From the NCBI GenBank assembly GCA_012295275.1, contig CM022670.1, forward strand, positions 6,564,161 to 6,628,160: 64,000 bases of DNA. Reading direction: 5' to 3'. Position numbers and translations under genes: made by a program. Numbering within the stretch: position 1 is the stretch's first letter; every line of letters starts with the position of its first letter. The stretch is from Chrysomallon squamiferum. Lineage: Eukaryota > Mollusca > Gastropoda > Neomphalida > Peltospiridae. This document shows, one piece after another, positions 37,871 through 50,704 of the stretch. A model generated the notes under the pieces. It worked only from the letters and a program-made list of their open reading frames with translations. It ran no database searches and had not been told where the DNA came from.

Positions 37871-37985
37871 AACTCTGGTTTCTCTGCACAGAATAAATCT
37901 TTCGCCTTTTACTAAAGATTTCCGTGTGGAGGGACAATTCAATGAGTCTATAGACTTATTTTTGTAAACCCTACTTTTTGTAGGG
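37871..37985 (+). ncRNA. U5 spliceosomal snRNA, copy 4
   Basis: Full 115-nt U5, identical in the RNA portion to copies 2-7. Followed by the class A spacer also seen after copy 1. Confidence 0.94.
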
Positions 37986-38984
37986 TAAGCATTCTAAATC
38001 ATAAAAATAGTTTTAAATTTCTAATTTATTTATTAGTGTTTTTTCGCAAGAATTTATTACACTGAGCTTGGCATTCTCTGAAACACATAATGCACGGTTT
38101 TTAATTATTAAAAAGATAGAAACAAGCAAATGTATGGAGGATTTACTTAAAATGTTTTATTTAAATCTGTTAGAAAATGTATCTGAAAACATAGTTGTAT
38201 TCTATAATGTTAACCTGGAATAAACAACATTAGTGAAACATATTACCAAAACTAGGACTGATTTAATCATTTTTTTGAGTTAGTTGAGGAACAACACAGT
38301 CGAATATACACGAACAATATCCCGCAGAATTCTTAACAACCATGAATTTGTGTTGAAGAATTTGAAAATTGGGACGGACCAGCTTCATCTAAGATAACTC
38401 CAGAACTATTTATTTTAACCACCTCAACGCATTTCGTACCATAGTGTGTGAGTGTGCGTGTGTGCTTGTGCATGTCTGTTTTGCACATATGGGTTTGTGC
38501 TTTATATTCATAACCAAAAATTTCATAAAAATACTTTCTTTAGCTACACATTTTTTTAAAAATCTAAATATTTTAATTCTTTTTCTTCTTCTTTTTTTTA
38601 ATTTAAATTAATTTAATAAACAAAACTAGTATGTTTTTCTAATAAAAATTGTTTTATTAATAACCAGCGTAAAGATTTATTTATTTAGTTATTCATAATC
38701 ATATATATCTTTTCAAAATGTTTCATCTGACTGAGGCATTAGTTTGAAACTGATTTTTAAACACTTTTCTTGGGGTTTAATGTTAATAAAACTTACATTT
38801 ATTTATAAATGAAGTTTTGCATTGTTTCCTCTACGTTACAAATAAATTATTGATATTTTCTTGTATGAGCTTGAATAATTAAAGAATAAACAAATCAATA
38901 TCAAAATAAAATGAAGAAAGACACCACCAGCGCTGAACGAGAAAAGAAATTGTATTACAGAAATTTATCAGGGCAAGGAAAAGT

Positions 38985-39099
38985 AACTCTGGTTTCTCTG
39001 CACAGAATAAATCTTTCGCCTTTTACTAAAGATTTCCGTGTGGAGGGACAATTCAATGAGTCTATAGACTTATTTTTGTAAACCCTACTTTTTGTAGGG
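38985..39099 (+). ncRNA. U5 spliceosomal snRNA, copy 5
   Basis: Full 115-nt U5. Followed by a class B spacer with a long (TA)n expansion (39146-39190). Confidence 0.94.
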
Positions 39100-39139
39100 T
39101 AAGCATTCTAAATCACAAAAATAGTATTCAGATTTTTTA

Positions 39140-39193
<54 letters not shown>

Positions 39194-40132
39194 AAATTCA
39201 AATTTTATTACATTGAGCTTGGCATTTTCAGAAACACATAATCCATGGTTTTTAATTATTATAATATTTTCTATCTTGAAACAAGCAGTTATATAGAGGT
39301 TTTATTTAAATCTGTTAGAAAATGTATTTGAAAACATAGTTTTATTATATAATGTTAACCTGGAATAAACAACATTAGTGAAACATATTACCAAAATTGA
39401 GACTGATTTAATCATTTTTTTGAGTTAGTTGAGGAACAACACAGTGGAATATACACGAACAATATCCCGCAGAATTCTTAACAACCATGTGTTTGTGTTG
39501 AAGAATTTGAAAATTGAGACGGACCAGCTTCATCTAAGATAACTCCAGAACTATTTATTTTAACCACCTCAACGCATTTCGTACCATAGTGTGTGAGTGT
39601 GCGTGTGTGCTTGTGCATGTCTGTTTTGCACATATGGGTTTGTGCTTTATATTCATAACCAAAAATTTCATAAAAATACTTTCTTTAGCTACACATTTTT
39701 TTAAAAATCTAAATATTTTAATTCTTTTTTTTCTTCTTTTTTTTTTTAATTTAAATTAATTTAATAAACAAAACTAGTATGTTTTTCTAATAAAAATTGT
39801 TTTATTAATAACCAGCGTAAAGATTTATTTATTTAGTTATTCATAATCATATATATCTTTTCAAAATGTTTCATCTGACTGAGGCATTAGTTTGAAACTG
39901 ATTTTTAAACACTTTTCTTGGGGTTTAATGTTAATAAAACTTACATTTATTTATAAATGAAGTTTTGCATTGTTTCCTCTACGTTACAAATAAATTATTG
40001 ATATTTTCTTGTATGAGCTTGAATAATTAAAGAATAAACAAATCAATATCAAAATAAAATGAAGAAAGACACCACCAGCGCTGAACGAGAAAAGAAATTG
40101 TATTACAGAAATTTATCAGGGCAAGGAAAAGT

Positions 40133-40247
40133 AACTCTGGTTTCTCTGCACAGAATAAATCTTTCGCCTTTTACTAAAGATTTCCGTGTGGAGGGACAAT
40201 TCAATGAGTCTATAGACTTATTTTTGTAAACCCTACTTTTTGTAGGG
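40133..40247 (+). ncRNA. U5 spliceosomal snRNA, copy 6
   Basis: Full 115-nt U5 with consensus upstream block and a class B spacer downstream. Confidence 0.94.
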
Positions 40248-40283
40248 TAAGCATTCTAAATCACAAAAATAGTATTCAGATTT

Positions 40284-40324
<41 letters not shown>

Positions 40325-40856
40325 AAATTCAAATTTTATTACATTGAGCTTGGCATTTTCAGAAACACATAATCCATGGTTTTTAATTATTATAATATTT
40401 TCTATCTTGAAACAAGCAGTTATATAGAGGTTTTATTTAAATCTGTTAGAAAATGTATTTGAAAACATAGTTTTATTATATAATGTTAACCTGGAATAAA
40501 CAACATTAGTGAAACATATTACCAAAATTGAGACTGATTTAATCATTTTTTTGAGTTAGTTGAGGAACAACACAGTCGAATATACACGAACAATATCCCG
40601 CAGAATTCTTAACAACCATGAATTTGTGTTGAAGAATTTGAAAATTGGGACGGACCAGCTTCATCTAAGATAACTCCAGAACTATTTATTTTAACCACCT
40701 CAACGCATTTCGTACCATAGTGTGTGAGTGTGCGTGTGTGCTTGTGCATGTCTGTTTTGCACATATGGGTTTGTGCTTTATATTCATAACCAAAAATTTC
40801 ATAAAAATACTTTTTTTAGCTACACATTTTTTTTATAAATCTAAATATTTTAATTC

Positions 40857-40900
<44 letters not shown>

Positions 40901-41279
40901 AGTTAATTTAATAAACAAAACTAGTATGTTTTTCTAATAAAAATTGTTTTATTAATAACCAGCGTAAAGATTTATTTATTTAGTTATTCATAATCATATA
41001 TATCTTTTCAAATTGTTTCATCTGACTGAGGCATTAGTTTGAAACTGATTTTTAAACACTTTTCTTGGGGTTTAATGTTAATAAAACTTACATTTATTTA
41101 TAAATGAATTTTTGCATTGTTTCCTCTACGTTACAAATAAATTATTGGTATTTTCTTGTATGAACTTGAATAATTAAAGCATAAACAAATCAATATAAAA
41201 ATAAAATGAAGAAAGGCACCACCAACGCTGAACGAGAAAAGAAATTGTATTACAGAAATTTATCAGGGCAAGAAAAAGT

Positions 41280-41394
41280 AACTCTGGTTTCTCTGCACAG
41301 AATAAATCTTTCGCCTTTTACTAAAGATTTCCGTGTGGAGGGACAATTCAATGAGTCTATAGACTTATTTTTGTAAACCCTACTTTTTGTAGGG
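41280..41394 (+). ncRNA. U5 spliceosomal snRNA, copy 7 (last in array)
   Basis: The RNA portion is the same as the other copies. Its upstream block has more changes (AAAGGCACCACCAACGCTGAACG; GGGCAAGAAAAAGT), as often seen at array ends that escape homogenisation. Similarity to the array stops within about 20 bp after the gene, at 41410. Confidence 0.93.
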
Positions 41395-42903
41395 TAAGCA
41401 TTCTAAATCAAAAATAGTTACAAAGTTGTTTTATTTTTTCCCCGTCACGAAAAATATAATTACATTCAACTTTGTATTTTCTCCCGGGCACATGTAATGA
41501 ATCCTTTAGCATTAAAGATTAAATTCTGATTACAAATTCATCTTCAAGAATGACAATTAATTATTTACATTCCAGTTGTTCCATCGTATAGCTAAGGCAA
41601 CAGAGAACATCATCAAACTAGCACTTGGTATCTGCCAAAGTCAGCTAAAGAATTGGTTATTACATATCAGTTCTGAGTGAGAGTACCAACGTGTCGTTAG
41701 ACTAGCAGTTTAGTAAATGCTTGCCCAGTGTGTTCAGAAACGAACTATAACGTTAAAATATGAGTTATTCGAATGAAAGTTACGTTAATAAACTTTTATG
41801 ACAAACGAGAAGGGCCTTAGAGGTGCAAGCAGCGGGTTTCCTTTCAGATTATTTTGTTTTATTTTCGTAACTTTCTGCAATTTTCAGATCAGTCATCTTG
41901 TCCAGTTATTGTGATAAAAAATTATTTCTACTGAATTTAAATTTAGTTTATGTTATGTTGTTGGTAATATAAACAGGTGCTGATCAAATATTTGAAAAGT
42001 GCTGATAACTTCATTCTGCTTGAAGTATTTGAACTGTAAATAAAAAAATAAAAAAAAAAAAAAAAATTAAATAAATAAATCTACAAAAAACAAAAAACAA
42101 ACAACAACAACAGAAGTCTATTTTAATAAATTTGGTTTCACTGGTAAGCGACGAAAAGACATTTCCAGTGTTACCTTGACCTCTTTTTATGACCATTAAA
42201 AGGACAATTATATCAATTTAATTTGCCCTTTTTTCAGCTTTCGTCATAATTGGTAAAAGTTGGTCACATGACTCAATTAGACATCGTGAGATGTATTTTT
42301 CTTATTAATCATCAAACATCGGCTTAATAGAAACAGACTGAGTGAAATATTAACCATAAATGTTTTCTTAAGATACTAAGAAATCTGATACTATACTATA
42401 CCTGATATTAATACATGTTTATGGTTCTGTGATCAGTTACATGGTCAAAATGTGCAAACTGATTCGAATGTAAACATCGATCACGGCAGTGTGATGGGTA
42501 ATTGAACAGATTTCCATTAAATTTAGCAAGTAGATCACTTATAACATTTAATATATATATATATCTATTTCACTCGTTTTCTTTATAATCGGGGATGATT
42601 TTCACGACCACAAAATGAAGAAACTTTGGCAGAAAAATCTGGAAATTTAGCCCCACGGTTTTGAAAATAAACATAACAGAAAGGCTAATGATAGGCAAGT
42701 ATATTACTCATAAAATTACGACAGGTTTGTAAACAACAACACAAAGAGCAATGAAATTCGATTTTTGAAGAGGTTCATTATCGGAGTCTTGACTAGCGAT
42801 TGAAACGAAAACGAAGCTGTGGACAGAAACTGCTTGACGCGATTTGGAGTATAGTTCCACACCTACTTCTTCATCGTCATTATCAACATTAATATTATAC
42901 CGA

Positions 42904-42906
<3 letters not shown>

Positions 42907-42963
<57 letters not shown>
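42907..42963. repeat. (ATT)n microsatellite
   Basis: About 18 tandem ATT units. Confidence 0.95.
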
Positions 42964-45664
42964 TACTATCACTGCCATTTATAAACTGCATGTGCAAGCA
43001 CATCTGAAGATGGTTGATTTGAATGTTTACGGGTTGTCACAAGATAACGAAGACATAACACACACCTTGTTATGAAACTATTATTTCAGCTTGTAAACCG
43101 ATGGTAAACTAAATTATGTCCATGGAAATTAGCTTCACAATAGTAACTGCGGTCATTTGAATTCAAGACACCGAGTTGTAAATTCGTCTGAGAAATTTTC
43201 TATAATGCTAAAAATTAATTGCTTCAGTTTCAAGATCGAATTTTCTGTCACTTCTATATCCTTCTGGAAACGGGCCGAACGGAAAGGTTGTCTACTCCGA
43301 AAAAAGACCAGACCTTCATCTTCATCTCCAACATAGTCCTTAATGTGGAAAAAAGGAAGGAAACAAGAGATATATGTGACCTGCTCAGGCTCCTGTTTTT
43401 TTTTACTACATAGCAACTACAATCGGATCAACAATAGGATGCTAGCATCCTGTCTTTATCTTGTGTGTGTGTGTTTTTGTGTGTGTGTGTTTTTACGCGT
43501 GTGTATATATATATGTCTGTTTATACAGACACACCTACAGAGACATGCATAAACATGCATATACATAAATGCACACAGACATGTACACACACATATACAG
43601 AGATACAAACATAAAAAGAAAAACAGACGTACACATTATTATAGATACACAAATATACATTAAAAAAAAAATATACATTCATACAGAAATGTAAAAAAAA
43701 AATGCATACATCTATACAAATACATGCCCTATATATATATATATATACATACACTCACATAAATGTAAATTAACTGATACATATACAAATGTGTATTTGT
43801 ATTAAACACACATACTGATATACATACAACAAAAAAACAAGAAAAACCCAGACATGGTTGCTTATCTCTCTACATCCTATCATTCCAAATACAAAGGCAT
43901 AAAAATTAAATTCCATTTTTTTAAGTTTTATTCTGTACAGTAAGATAATTCTCAATGACTCATCTCCATATTCTAAATTATCAACAATCAGAGATCTTTA
44001 ACGTTAACCTCCACACAGACAGAAAACAGAGGTTCAGATTTTGACAGTGCATCACCCTTCAGGCCATTGTTTTAAACACCAAATTCAAGTAACTTTGGTA
44101 GGACATACAGCTTTTGTGCAGGTTTAATTATTCTATGTACTGTACAGCAGACTAAAGTTTGCAAGCAGTAAAATCATTTAGGAAAGAAAACAAAGACACC
44201 AACATAAAGAAATTTTTTTTAATGAACTGATCCAAAAATGAAAAAAAGTTGAACAGAAGTTCAGCTGTCACCTGTTGTATTGAGGAATAAAGACAAGAAA
44301 TATATGTAATACAAACAAAGAAGAAAAAACAAATACAAAGCATACATATACAATATTGATCCCAAATAATGACAACAAACCCTGATGTACAATATGCAAA
44401 TTTATTCATTCAAAAAAAGGAACGTATATTGATTAAAAATTTCTGAAAAAGTTCATTCTAGGGCAGCTTTAAACAAATCACATTACAAATACAGGAATGT
44501 GCACTTGTAGAGATCAGAGTATTATTTAAACAAAGCAGATGTATTTGAAATAACACTGCAGTTTTACAGTTTAGTTATAAATATTCTGAAACACATACAC
44601 CCAAAACTTACTTAAAGATGTGTATGATGTGTGTTGTCTGACGTTAAATCTTGAAATGAGAATATTAATAACAGTAACAGAATTGTAACAGTAGTAGCAA
44701 TAGTATCGCTAATGCAGTAATAATGAAACTAATAACTATACAAACATTTAAATAAAAAGCAATAAAATGAGATTCAATTTTCGTATCAACACAATGGGTA
44801 AAAACTAATGTCTAAATACAGTCTTTTAGGAATGTACAAGTTCATTTGGTTTCATTTTTTTAAAAGATGTAGAAATAATAAACTTTAAGGAAAATTTTAA
44901 ATCATCAATTTTAAATTAGAATTTTAATTTATTTCCTTTTATATGCCAGAGATAGTTATCAGATGGAAAATAATAAAAGAAAAAAAAAATTCATAACTTC
45001 AATTATTTAACTTTCACTTTAATAAAATTGTAAGTAGATTCACAGGATTAGGTGTAATACTAGATATTATGAACTGCTTAAACATTTAAAAAAACAAAGA
45101 AAAAATGAAAAATTGAATAAACCAAAGAAGTAAAAGAGGTAAATACTGAAAGGAATAATAGCAAAATAACAAAAATAATTTGTATCTCACAACCAGCACC
45201 TTTTAAATATGGAATAAAATATAATGAAAGACACCTGGCTACCATGTATCACACGTCAAAGGTCAGACCATGCTTTCAAATCCTATAAAGTATTCATTTC
45301 TTAATAATCAGTTTAAAAACTATCAAAACAATTTATAAGAAAATTTAAAAAAAAAAAACCAATAAAATAAATGCAGAACTATTTTAACCACTTGAAAAAA
45401 ATCTATAATAAAAATAAAAAAAATGAATACTAAGATCTCATTTTTTTGATAACTGAAATAGTTTCAATAGATTTTTCAGACATCTGTATTGATTTTTTTT
45501 TTTTATTATTATAAATTACTATTTTCAAGTATAACATTTAGTATTACATTTCAGTCTGGTCCCAGTATATAGTCTAGTACTTTCAGCACACACTTTTACC
45601 ATTACAAAAATACTTCTTAAACTGTATCTTGTAGAAATCTCTTCAAAAGATAATATCACTACCA

Positions 45665-45670
45665 TTTATT
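45665..45670 (-). terminator. Candidate polyadenylation signal of the JPT gene
   Basis: AATAAA on the minus strand about 485 bp after the JPT stop codon, the first canonical hexamer on that strand. Unconfirmed. Confidence 0.35.
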
Positions 45671-46153
45671 TCCCTGAGCTCTTTCATTAAACATACAAAA
45701 TAGTTTTAATAAAAAATAAATTTTATAAGTATTTACAAAATGAATGCAGTAGCCTGTACAATTAACAAAACTTGTCATGAGTAACATTATGTGGCAGTAA
45801 CTATTTAAATTACCCTGCACCTTGTAGCTGCTACAAACCACCTGTCACTTACCAGTGGTTCATCATACAAAACAAGCTTGGTCACACACTGGCAATGACA
45901 ATGTAAGCATTTAAATTACCAAAAAGAGACAAAAATCTTATTTCAAAAAATGCACATTCCAACCAGGGTTGAATATTTTTGAAAAGTTAAGTTGAAAAGA
46001 AAAAAGGAAAAAAATTAAAGCAATAATTATGTTAAGAAATCTGTTGTAACTGGAGTCGTTGTGTTCTGTGGAGACTGGCAATTGACAAAAAGCAGCTAAC
46101 ATCAAGAAATTACTGCTGAGATCAGTCGCCGGAGATCATCAACAAGCGGGTTA

Positions 46154-47869
46154 CTACCAAAGTCGGGTTGTTGGCCCGCCCGGTGGGTTGAGGACCCGGG
46201 AAGAGGTGTGAACTGCCTGAGCCTTGCCTCCTGCTGCTTGTCTTTCTTCAGGCTTCTTCTCTTTCTTTTCTTCATTCGTTTCTTTTGCTTGTTCATTCGT
46301 GTCTGTCTGTTTGTCAGACTTCTGGTCACCAATCTGCTGGGGAACTGCTTGGTCTTCTGTCTTGTTCACAGTGGTCTAAAAAAAAAAAAACCAGTAATAT
46401 TTCTTTAACAAAACTAATCTAAAATGAAAAATAGGGAAGACAGAAACTAAGAGTAAGGTCTGATATATAAAAACCAGGAGAAAAAGGAATGAAACTTGAT
46501 ATGTATGCAAGAATTTAAAAAAGAGAAATTAGCCGAATTCAAACAAGAATTTGAAATTATACAACTTATAAGCAACAAAATTCAATACTCTTTTACTGTG
46601 TCTCTGACAAATTTTAAACTTCTGGTTCAATTCAAGTAATTACAAATTATTCATAAATTTATAAAATATGCCAACATGTTTATCAGTTTTAAAATTATAA
46701 CTTATTTACAATTCTTAATTGATGTATAAAAAAATCTAGGAAATCCGATTTTCAACTTTCTCCACACTTAGTAAACAATGACAGCAAACAATTACAACTG
46801 ACCTGTTTGGCAGGTGATGGAGTTGCATAGTCATAGGGTTCACCAGTTATTGGATTAAACTGACCTGTAAAATATAAATATCAAAATAAGATTACAAATG
46901 TGTCAGTATAATCCAAATAAATGAATTGCATCAAGTTTTAAGTTTATTTTTGTACATCATTTAGTAATATATTAATGATAATTACCTCTTCTGTTATGTC
47001 TTCTATTGTAGGATTCATTTGTAGTAGTTGTTTGCTGCGGTGGTGTGTTCTGTTTTGCTGTATCATCACCTGATACCCTCCAAGGAGGTGATGAATATGT
47101 TTTTCCTACACCAAAGATGTCACTTGACTCTCCTCCAGGAGGCCGTAATACTCTGAAAAGTAAAATTTAGAATATAAAGGCATTCCATTTAATTTTTTTT
47201 TCTTGAGATATAAAAAACATGAAATAAAATTAATAACAAAAATATAAATATATATATACAGCTACTTTCGGCATAAGCATAAAATATCTATCTTAGTTTA
47301 TAATTAATAGAAACCAGGACAGTTTACAAATTTTAATATCAAAATTTACACATTATATTTGATCAACTGCATTTTTAAGTTGATGATATGGTTCAGTCTT
47401 TGTGATGGTTGACAAATTAAATAGTCCTATGCAGCCACAGGATCCTTTCTGGCAGAGCTACATTTACTCAAAATCCAAATAAAAGTGAAAATGTTGATTT
47501 TAGGTCCTGTTTCCTGTACCCCATGATTTGTTTTTCAAAGAAAGGAGGACCTATTTATCGTTAGTAACTTAGCTGCTTATAAAATACGTTTTATTTTGGT
47601 AACAAAACGCCTGATAAAAAGCCCTCAGAAGAAGAAGAAGAATTTATTAAAAAAAAGAAGTCGAAAAATATATTCAGAAAGTATACTTCTATAGGATTTG
47701 AACTCTCGGTTGAAATTAATGAACAAATGATTAAACAACTGACAAGCGATTACTGAATACCTAGTATCATGAAGTTCCGAGTGAAATAATTATATTACAT
47801 CATAATCATTACCGTCAGAACTTCTTCACCGAATTCCAAAAAGTGGAACATTAGAACATTCACTCACTC

Positions 47870-47911
<42 letters not shown>

Positions 47912-48096
47912 CACACACACTACTAATCAATATGAACGATGTGCAAGTAATAAATTAATTAAATATGATGCGGAAGTCATCCACGTTCAGAACCATGCAA
48001 CATTTCTAAACCTTCAAACATGAAATAAATTTACCACCTGGTTGAAGTGAGTCTCTTATTATCTTGGAGGCCTTGCTGTGGCGTGGTGGTAGTCAT
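46154..48096 (-). CDS. Jupiter microtubule-associated homolog (JPT1/JPT2, HN1 family)
   Basis: Four coding exons, 48038-48096, 46986-47152, 46803-46864 and 46154-46375, join in frame to 169 codons plus TAG. JPT1/JPT2 proteins are about 150-190 residues and largely disordered. Visible family features: N-terminus MTTTT, RVLRPPGG at about 20-27 followed by SSDIFG, a middle GQFNPITGEPYDY (about 76-88), a Lys/Glu-rich segment, and a C-terminal second copy RVLNPPGG at 156-163. PPGG-S-S-x-x-F is the family hallmark. Drosophila Jupiter binds microtubules; vertebrate JPT proteins are linked to cell growth, and JPT2 has been reported as an NAADP-binding protein. The first donor must be AG|GTGGTA, because this choice restores RVLRPPGG. 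An upstream in-frame extension exists (to 48240), but the family N-terminus fixes the ATG at 48096. Confidence 0.93.
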
Positions 48097-48246
48097 GTTT
48101 AGTCGGATGGAATGAAAACTTAAACTATTCAGAAAGGTTTGGTCAGTTTCAGCTCTGTATCTGTTTGGTATCCAACGACACCTGCGCAAACCAGTCGGGA
48201 AAAAATCACAGTGCACGTACTTTTTAAATTTCACACCCACCTCCGG

Positions 48247-48254
48247 TGACGTAA
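48247..48254 (+). promoter_or_regulatory. CRE-like site upstream of the JPT gene
   Basis: TGACGTAA lies about 150 bp upstream of the JPT start codon within a small GC-richer patch (CACCTCCGGTGACG). The position suits a proximal promoter element. Confidence 0.4.
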
Positions 48255-50636
48255 CACCATTCCAATAATTGTACAGTATATTCTATAAAACCAGTTTTGT
48301 TTTACAGATCGTTGATGTCAAACTGATCCTTATTACATTTGCATTTTTGCCTCCGTTTTAATAAAATGTTGTTGTTGTTTGTTTTGTTTTTTTTTTTTTT
48401 GTTGTTGTTTTTTTCATGCTTGTATGCGATTTAAAACTGATAAGTTATTAACTATTTTGAATACATTTAATTATATATATATAATTTACCTTTATACACA
48501 TACGCACAGAGATATATCGAATACATAAAAAAGGTTTAATAATAAAAAAGAAAAAGAATTTAAAAAAAAATTAAATGTATTGAAAATAGTTACAGATGTA
48601 TATAAGAAAGCTGTGATCTACTCTTTCCTGAAAACACATTTAAAACACCTTCATCCTAATTATTAACTTTTCTCTCTCAAAGAACCATTACAGAAAAATG
48701 TGACAGTTGCTAATATTAAAAGTGTCGTTAAGAAATTATCCATATGAATATAAAGCATAATGTTAAAAATGTATATATACATATTAAATTGCAACGGGTA
48801 TGCAAGTAAGAACGACATTTTTTTTATAGTTTATACAAATTGTGTAATGGTTTATTTAATATTTGTATTTCCAAGCCTTGATGGTGATAATGTTAATGAT
48901 ACAGCTATTTATATTGTTGTCTTTGTTATTATTGTTGTTGTTGTTATTCTCCTTCTTTCTCTCCTTCTTCGTCTTCTTATTTAACACAAAAAGTTCAACA
49001 GAAGACGAATTTGCAAGTTACTAAATGTACACTAGCAGATTAGGGAACAGAATCAAATAATTATAAGACAGAAATAACCAATGAAAATTGCGGTGCGCTT
49101 TGAATCTCAATATATATTGTTTTTACTTTTATCTACTTCAGAACATTTCGAATATTTTTAAAGCATGAATGTTGGAGATAATTATATATTTTATCAAAAT
49201 CAATCAAATAATTACCTTTTATTTAATATGTTTACAAGTAGGCGGGGACAATAGGGTATTTTCCATTCACGTGATTAACATTGACCAATCATCAAAAAGG
49301 ATTCCCCTTTCTAATTCCCGCCATGTAGATTGTCAATATTCACGTCCGTGGTTTGACAGATGCTGCTACCATAATACAGTATTAAAAATATACTTCTGTT
49401 TTTTTTTTTGAATTTATTAATATGCCAGTTTAAAGTCTGATTGAAAAGCTTACTGTTTTTATAATTATTTCTCAATATTTTTGTTTTAAAGAAATCTACT
49501 TACAGTCTTTTGAAAATAATGGGCTCAGTTGAGTAACAGCTTCCGTACCTTCGTTCTTATAATGTAATTATTTCAATTTAATATTATTTTGTAAAAGCTG
49601 AAATTTAGTATTCATTTAAAAATGAATTAAGTAGACATATATAATCTGTTTAACAAAGTTTTCTATACTGATCAGATCTGAGTTAATAATTGTTAATTAT
49701 TACTTTCAATCGACCAGGCCTATATTGAATCAAATAAGATTGTTCAGTGTTTAATTGCTTAATGTAGACCTTACACACTCTTGGCCCATATAATTATACT
49801 GAATTATTTATTTATTGATAAAATAAAATATGTTTAATAAAAGGTGCTCACATTTTTAAAATTTAATTTGATTATTTAGATGTTCAATATTGCCTTGTCA
49901 TGTTTTTTTTTTTATATGTCCATCTAAAGTAAATCTTAAAATATTTCATGTTTTTGCTATAATTTTAATGATTATTTATTTAATTATTAAATTAAGGTAT
50001 AAAGTTAATATTATATATCAAAACACTCAAAATAAATTCATATTAATCTGTAAATTAAAAAAGCTAGATGAATTTAAAATAATTAAGCTATTAACATAAA
50101 TGCGTCATTTAAAAATTGTAATAAAATTAAAACGTATTTATGTTAGTTTGTTTCATTAAAACTCTCTTTTTTTGGCATCGTGGCATACATACATATATTA
50201 TCTTTGATTAATATTTGTCATCACAAATTAATAAATCATTTTAGGCAAGATAAAATGATGAAAAAAATTAACCTTTTTTTTTTTCTTTTGAGAAGCCAAA
50301 AAATTGTAAATGGGTCAGACACGTTATTTCAAGGTTTTAAAAACAAATACATGCATTTTAATTATATCAAAAGCAGAATTATTTTATTTTATGTTCGGAA
50401 ATTCATTTAAGCAATCCATATGTTGCATATATATATTTTTGCTATGGAAATAAATGCTTGTGATTTTTATTTTATTAATCTTGCGAACACAAAGTTTGTG
50501 ACGTGATCCTGGTTCAATAGAGCAACCGACGATGAAACGGAAGAACACTGCTATTCTTCTACTGCGGGAATAGATGCATACGATCTTCATAACAATGTTA
50601 TTATTATATATAATATAATCATTTAGTGAAATCTGC
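48255..50636. promoter_or_regulatory. Shared upstream region between divergent JPT and CRAMP1
   Basis: About 2.5 kb separates the two start codons, which face away from each other. Most of it is AT-rich. A compact motif cluster lies at 49268-49322: CACGTG E-box (49268-49273), CCAAT (49285-49289) and an E2F-type TTCCCGCC (49315-49322). This may be a CRAMP1 upstream promoter or a non-coding first exon. No coding exon seen. Confidence 0.4.
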
Positions 50637-50704
50637 ATGCCTCCATCGAAACGGCGAAAAGTTTTGCAGGATGAAAATGCCGCACTGGAGGAAACTGGGT
50701 GTCG
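50637..50704 (+). CDS. CRAMP1 coding exon 1 (start exon)
   Basis: Open from the first in-frame ATG after a TAA at 50616-50618. It encodes MPPSKRRKVLQDENAALEE and ends CG|GTAATG. The two-base overhang completes exactly with the first base of the exon at 51860 (CG|G, Arg), restoring the long frame there. This exon is inferred from phase, NLS-like content and donor; family N-termini are not conserved enough to prove it. Confidence 0.65.

Larger units (their letters stand above)
33744..41410 (+). repeat. Tandem array of about 1.13-kb U5 snRNA gene units
   Basis: Units begin near TAACCAGCGTA (33745, 34909, 35228, 36411, 37547, 38659, 39808, 40955). Each full unit has, in order: a spacer with CTGACTGAGGCATTAGTTTG, a conserved block of about 75 bp upstream of the RNA, the 115-nt U5 gene, an AT-rich variable spacer, and a very conserved block of about 300 bp ending near ACCATAGTGTGTGAG. 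Spacing between U5 genes is 1116-1148 bp except between the first two (1478 bp), where an extra unit without U5 is inserted. Unit spacers diverge by indels and homopolymer or TA-run length while the gene does not. Transcription is to the right. Confidence 0.93.
41411..46153. other. Intergenic; right part probably 3' UTR of the JPT gene
   Basis: Unique AT-rich sequence after the U5 array. Contains (ATT)n (42907-42963) and CA/TA-rich sequence (43500-43760). An 87-codon minus-strand frame (43153-43416) has no recognisable family and no clear splice borders. For the minus-strand JPT gene, the first canonical AATAAA downstream of the stop is at 45665-45670 (read on the minus strand), giving a possible 3' UTR of about 0.5 kb. 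Confidence 0.5.

Noticed and set aside
33744-41410. Tandem spaced repeats as a CRISPR-like or satellite array
   Set aside because: Units are over 1 kb, in a eukaryotic genome, and each contains a U5 snRNA gene.
43153-43416. 87-codon minus-strand frame (DYVGDEDEGLVFF)
   Set aside because: Non-repetitive and mildly coding-like, but no start context, splice borders, neighbour exons or recognisable family.
47680-47745. tRNA/SINE-like box B (GAGTTCAAATCC on minus strand)
   Set aside because: No box A at proper spacing and no cloverleaf could be drawn; at best a decayed SINE tail.
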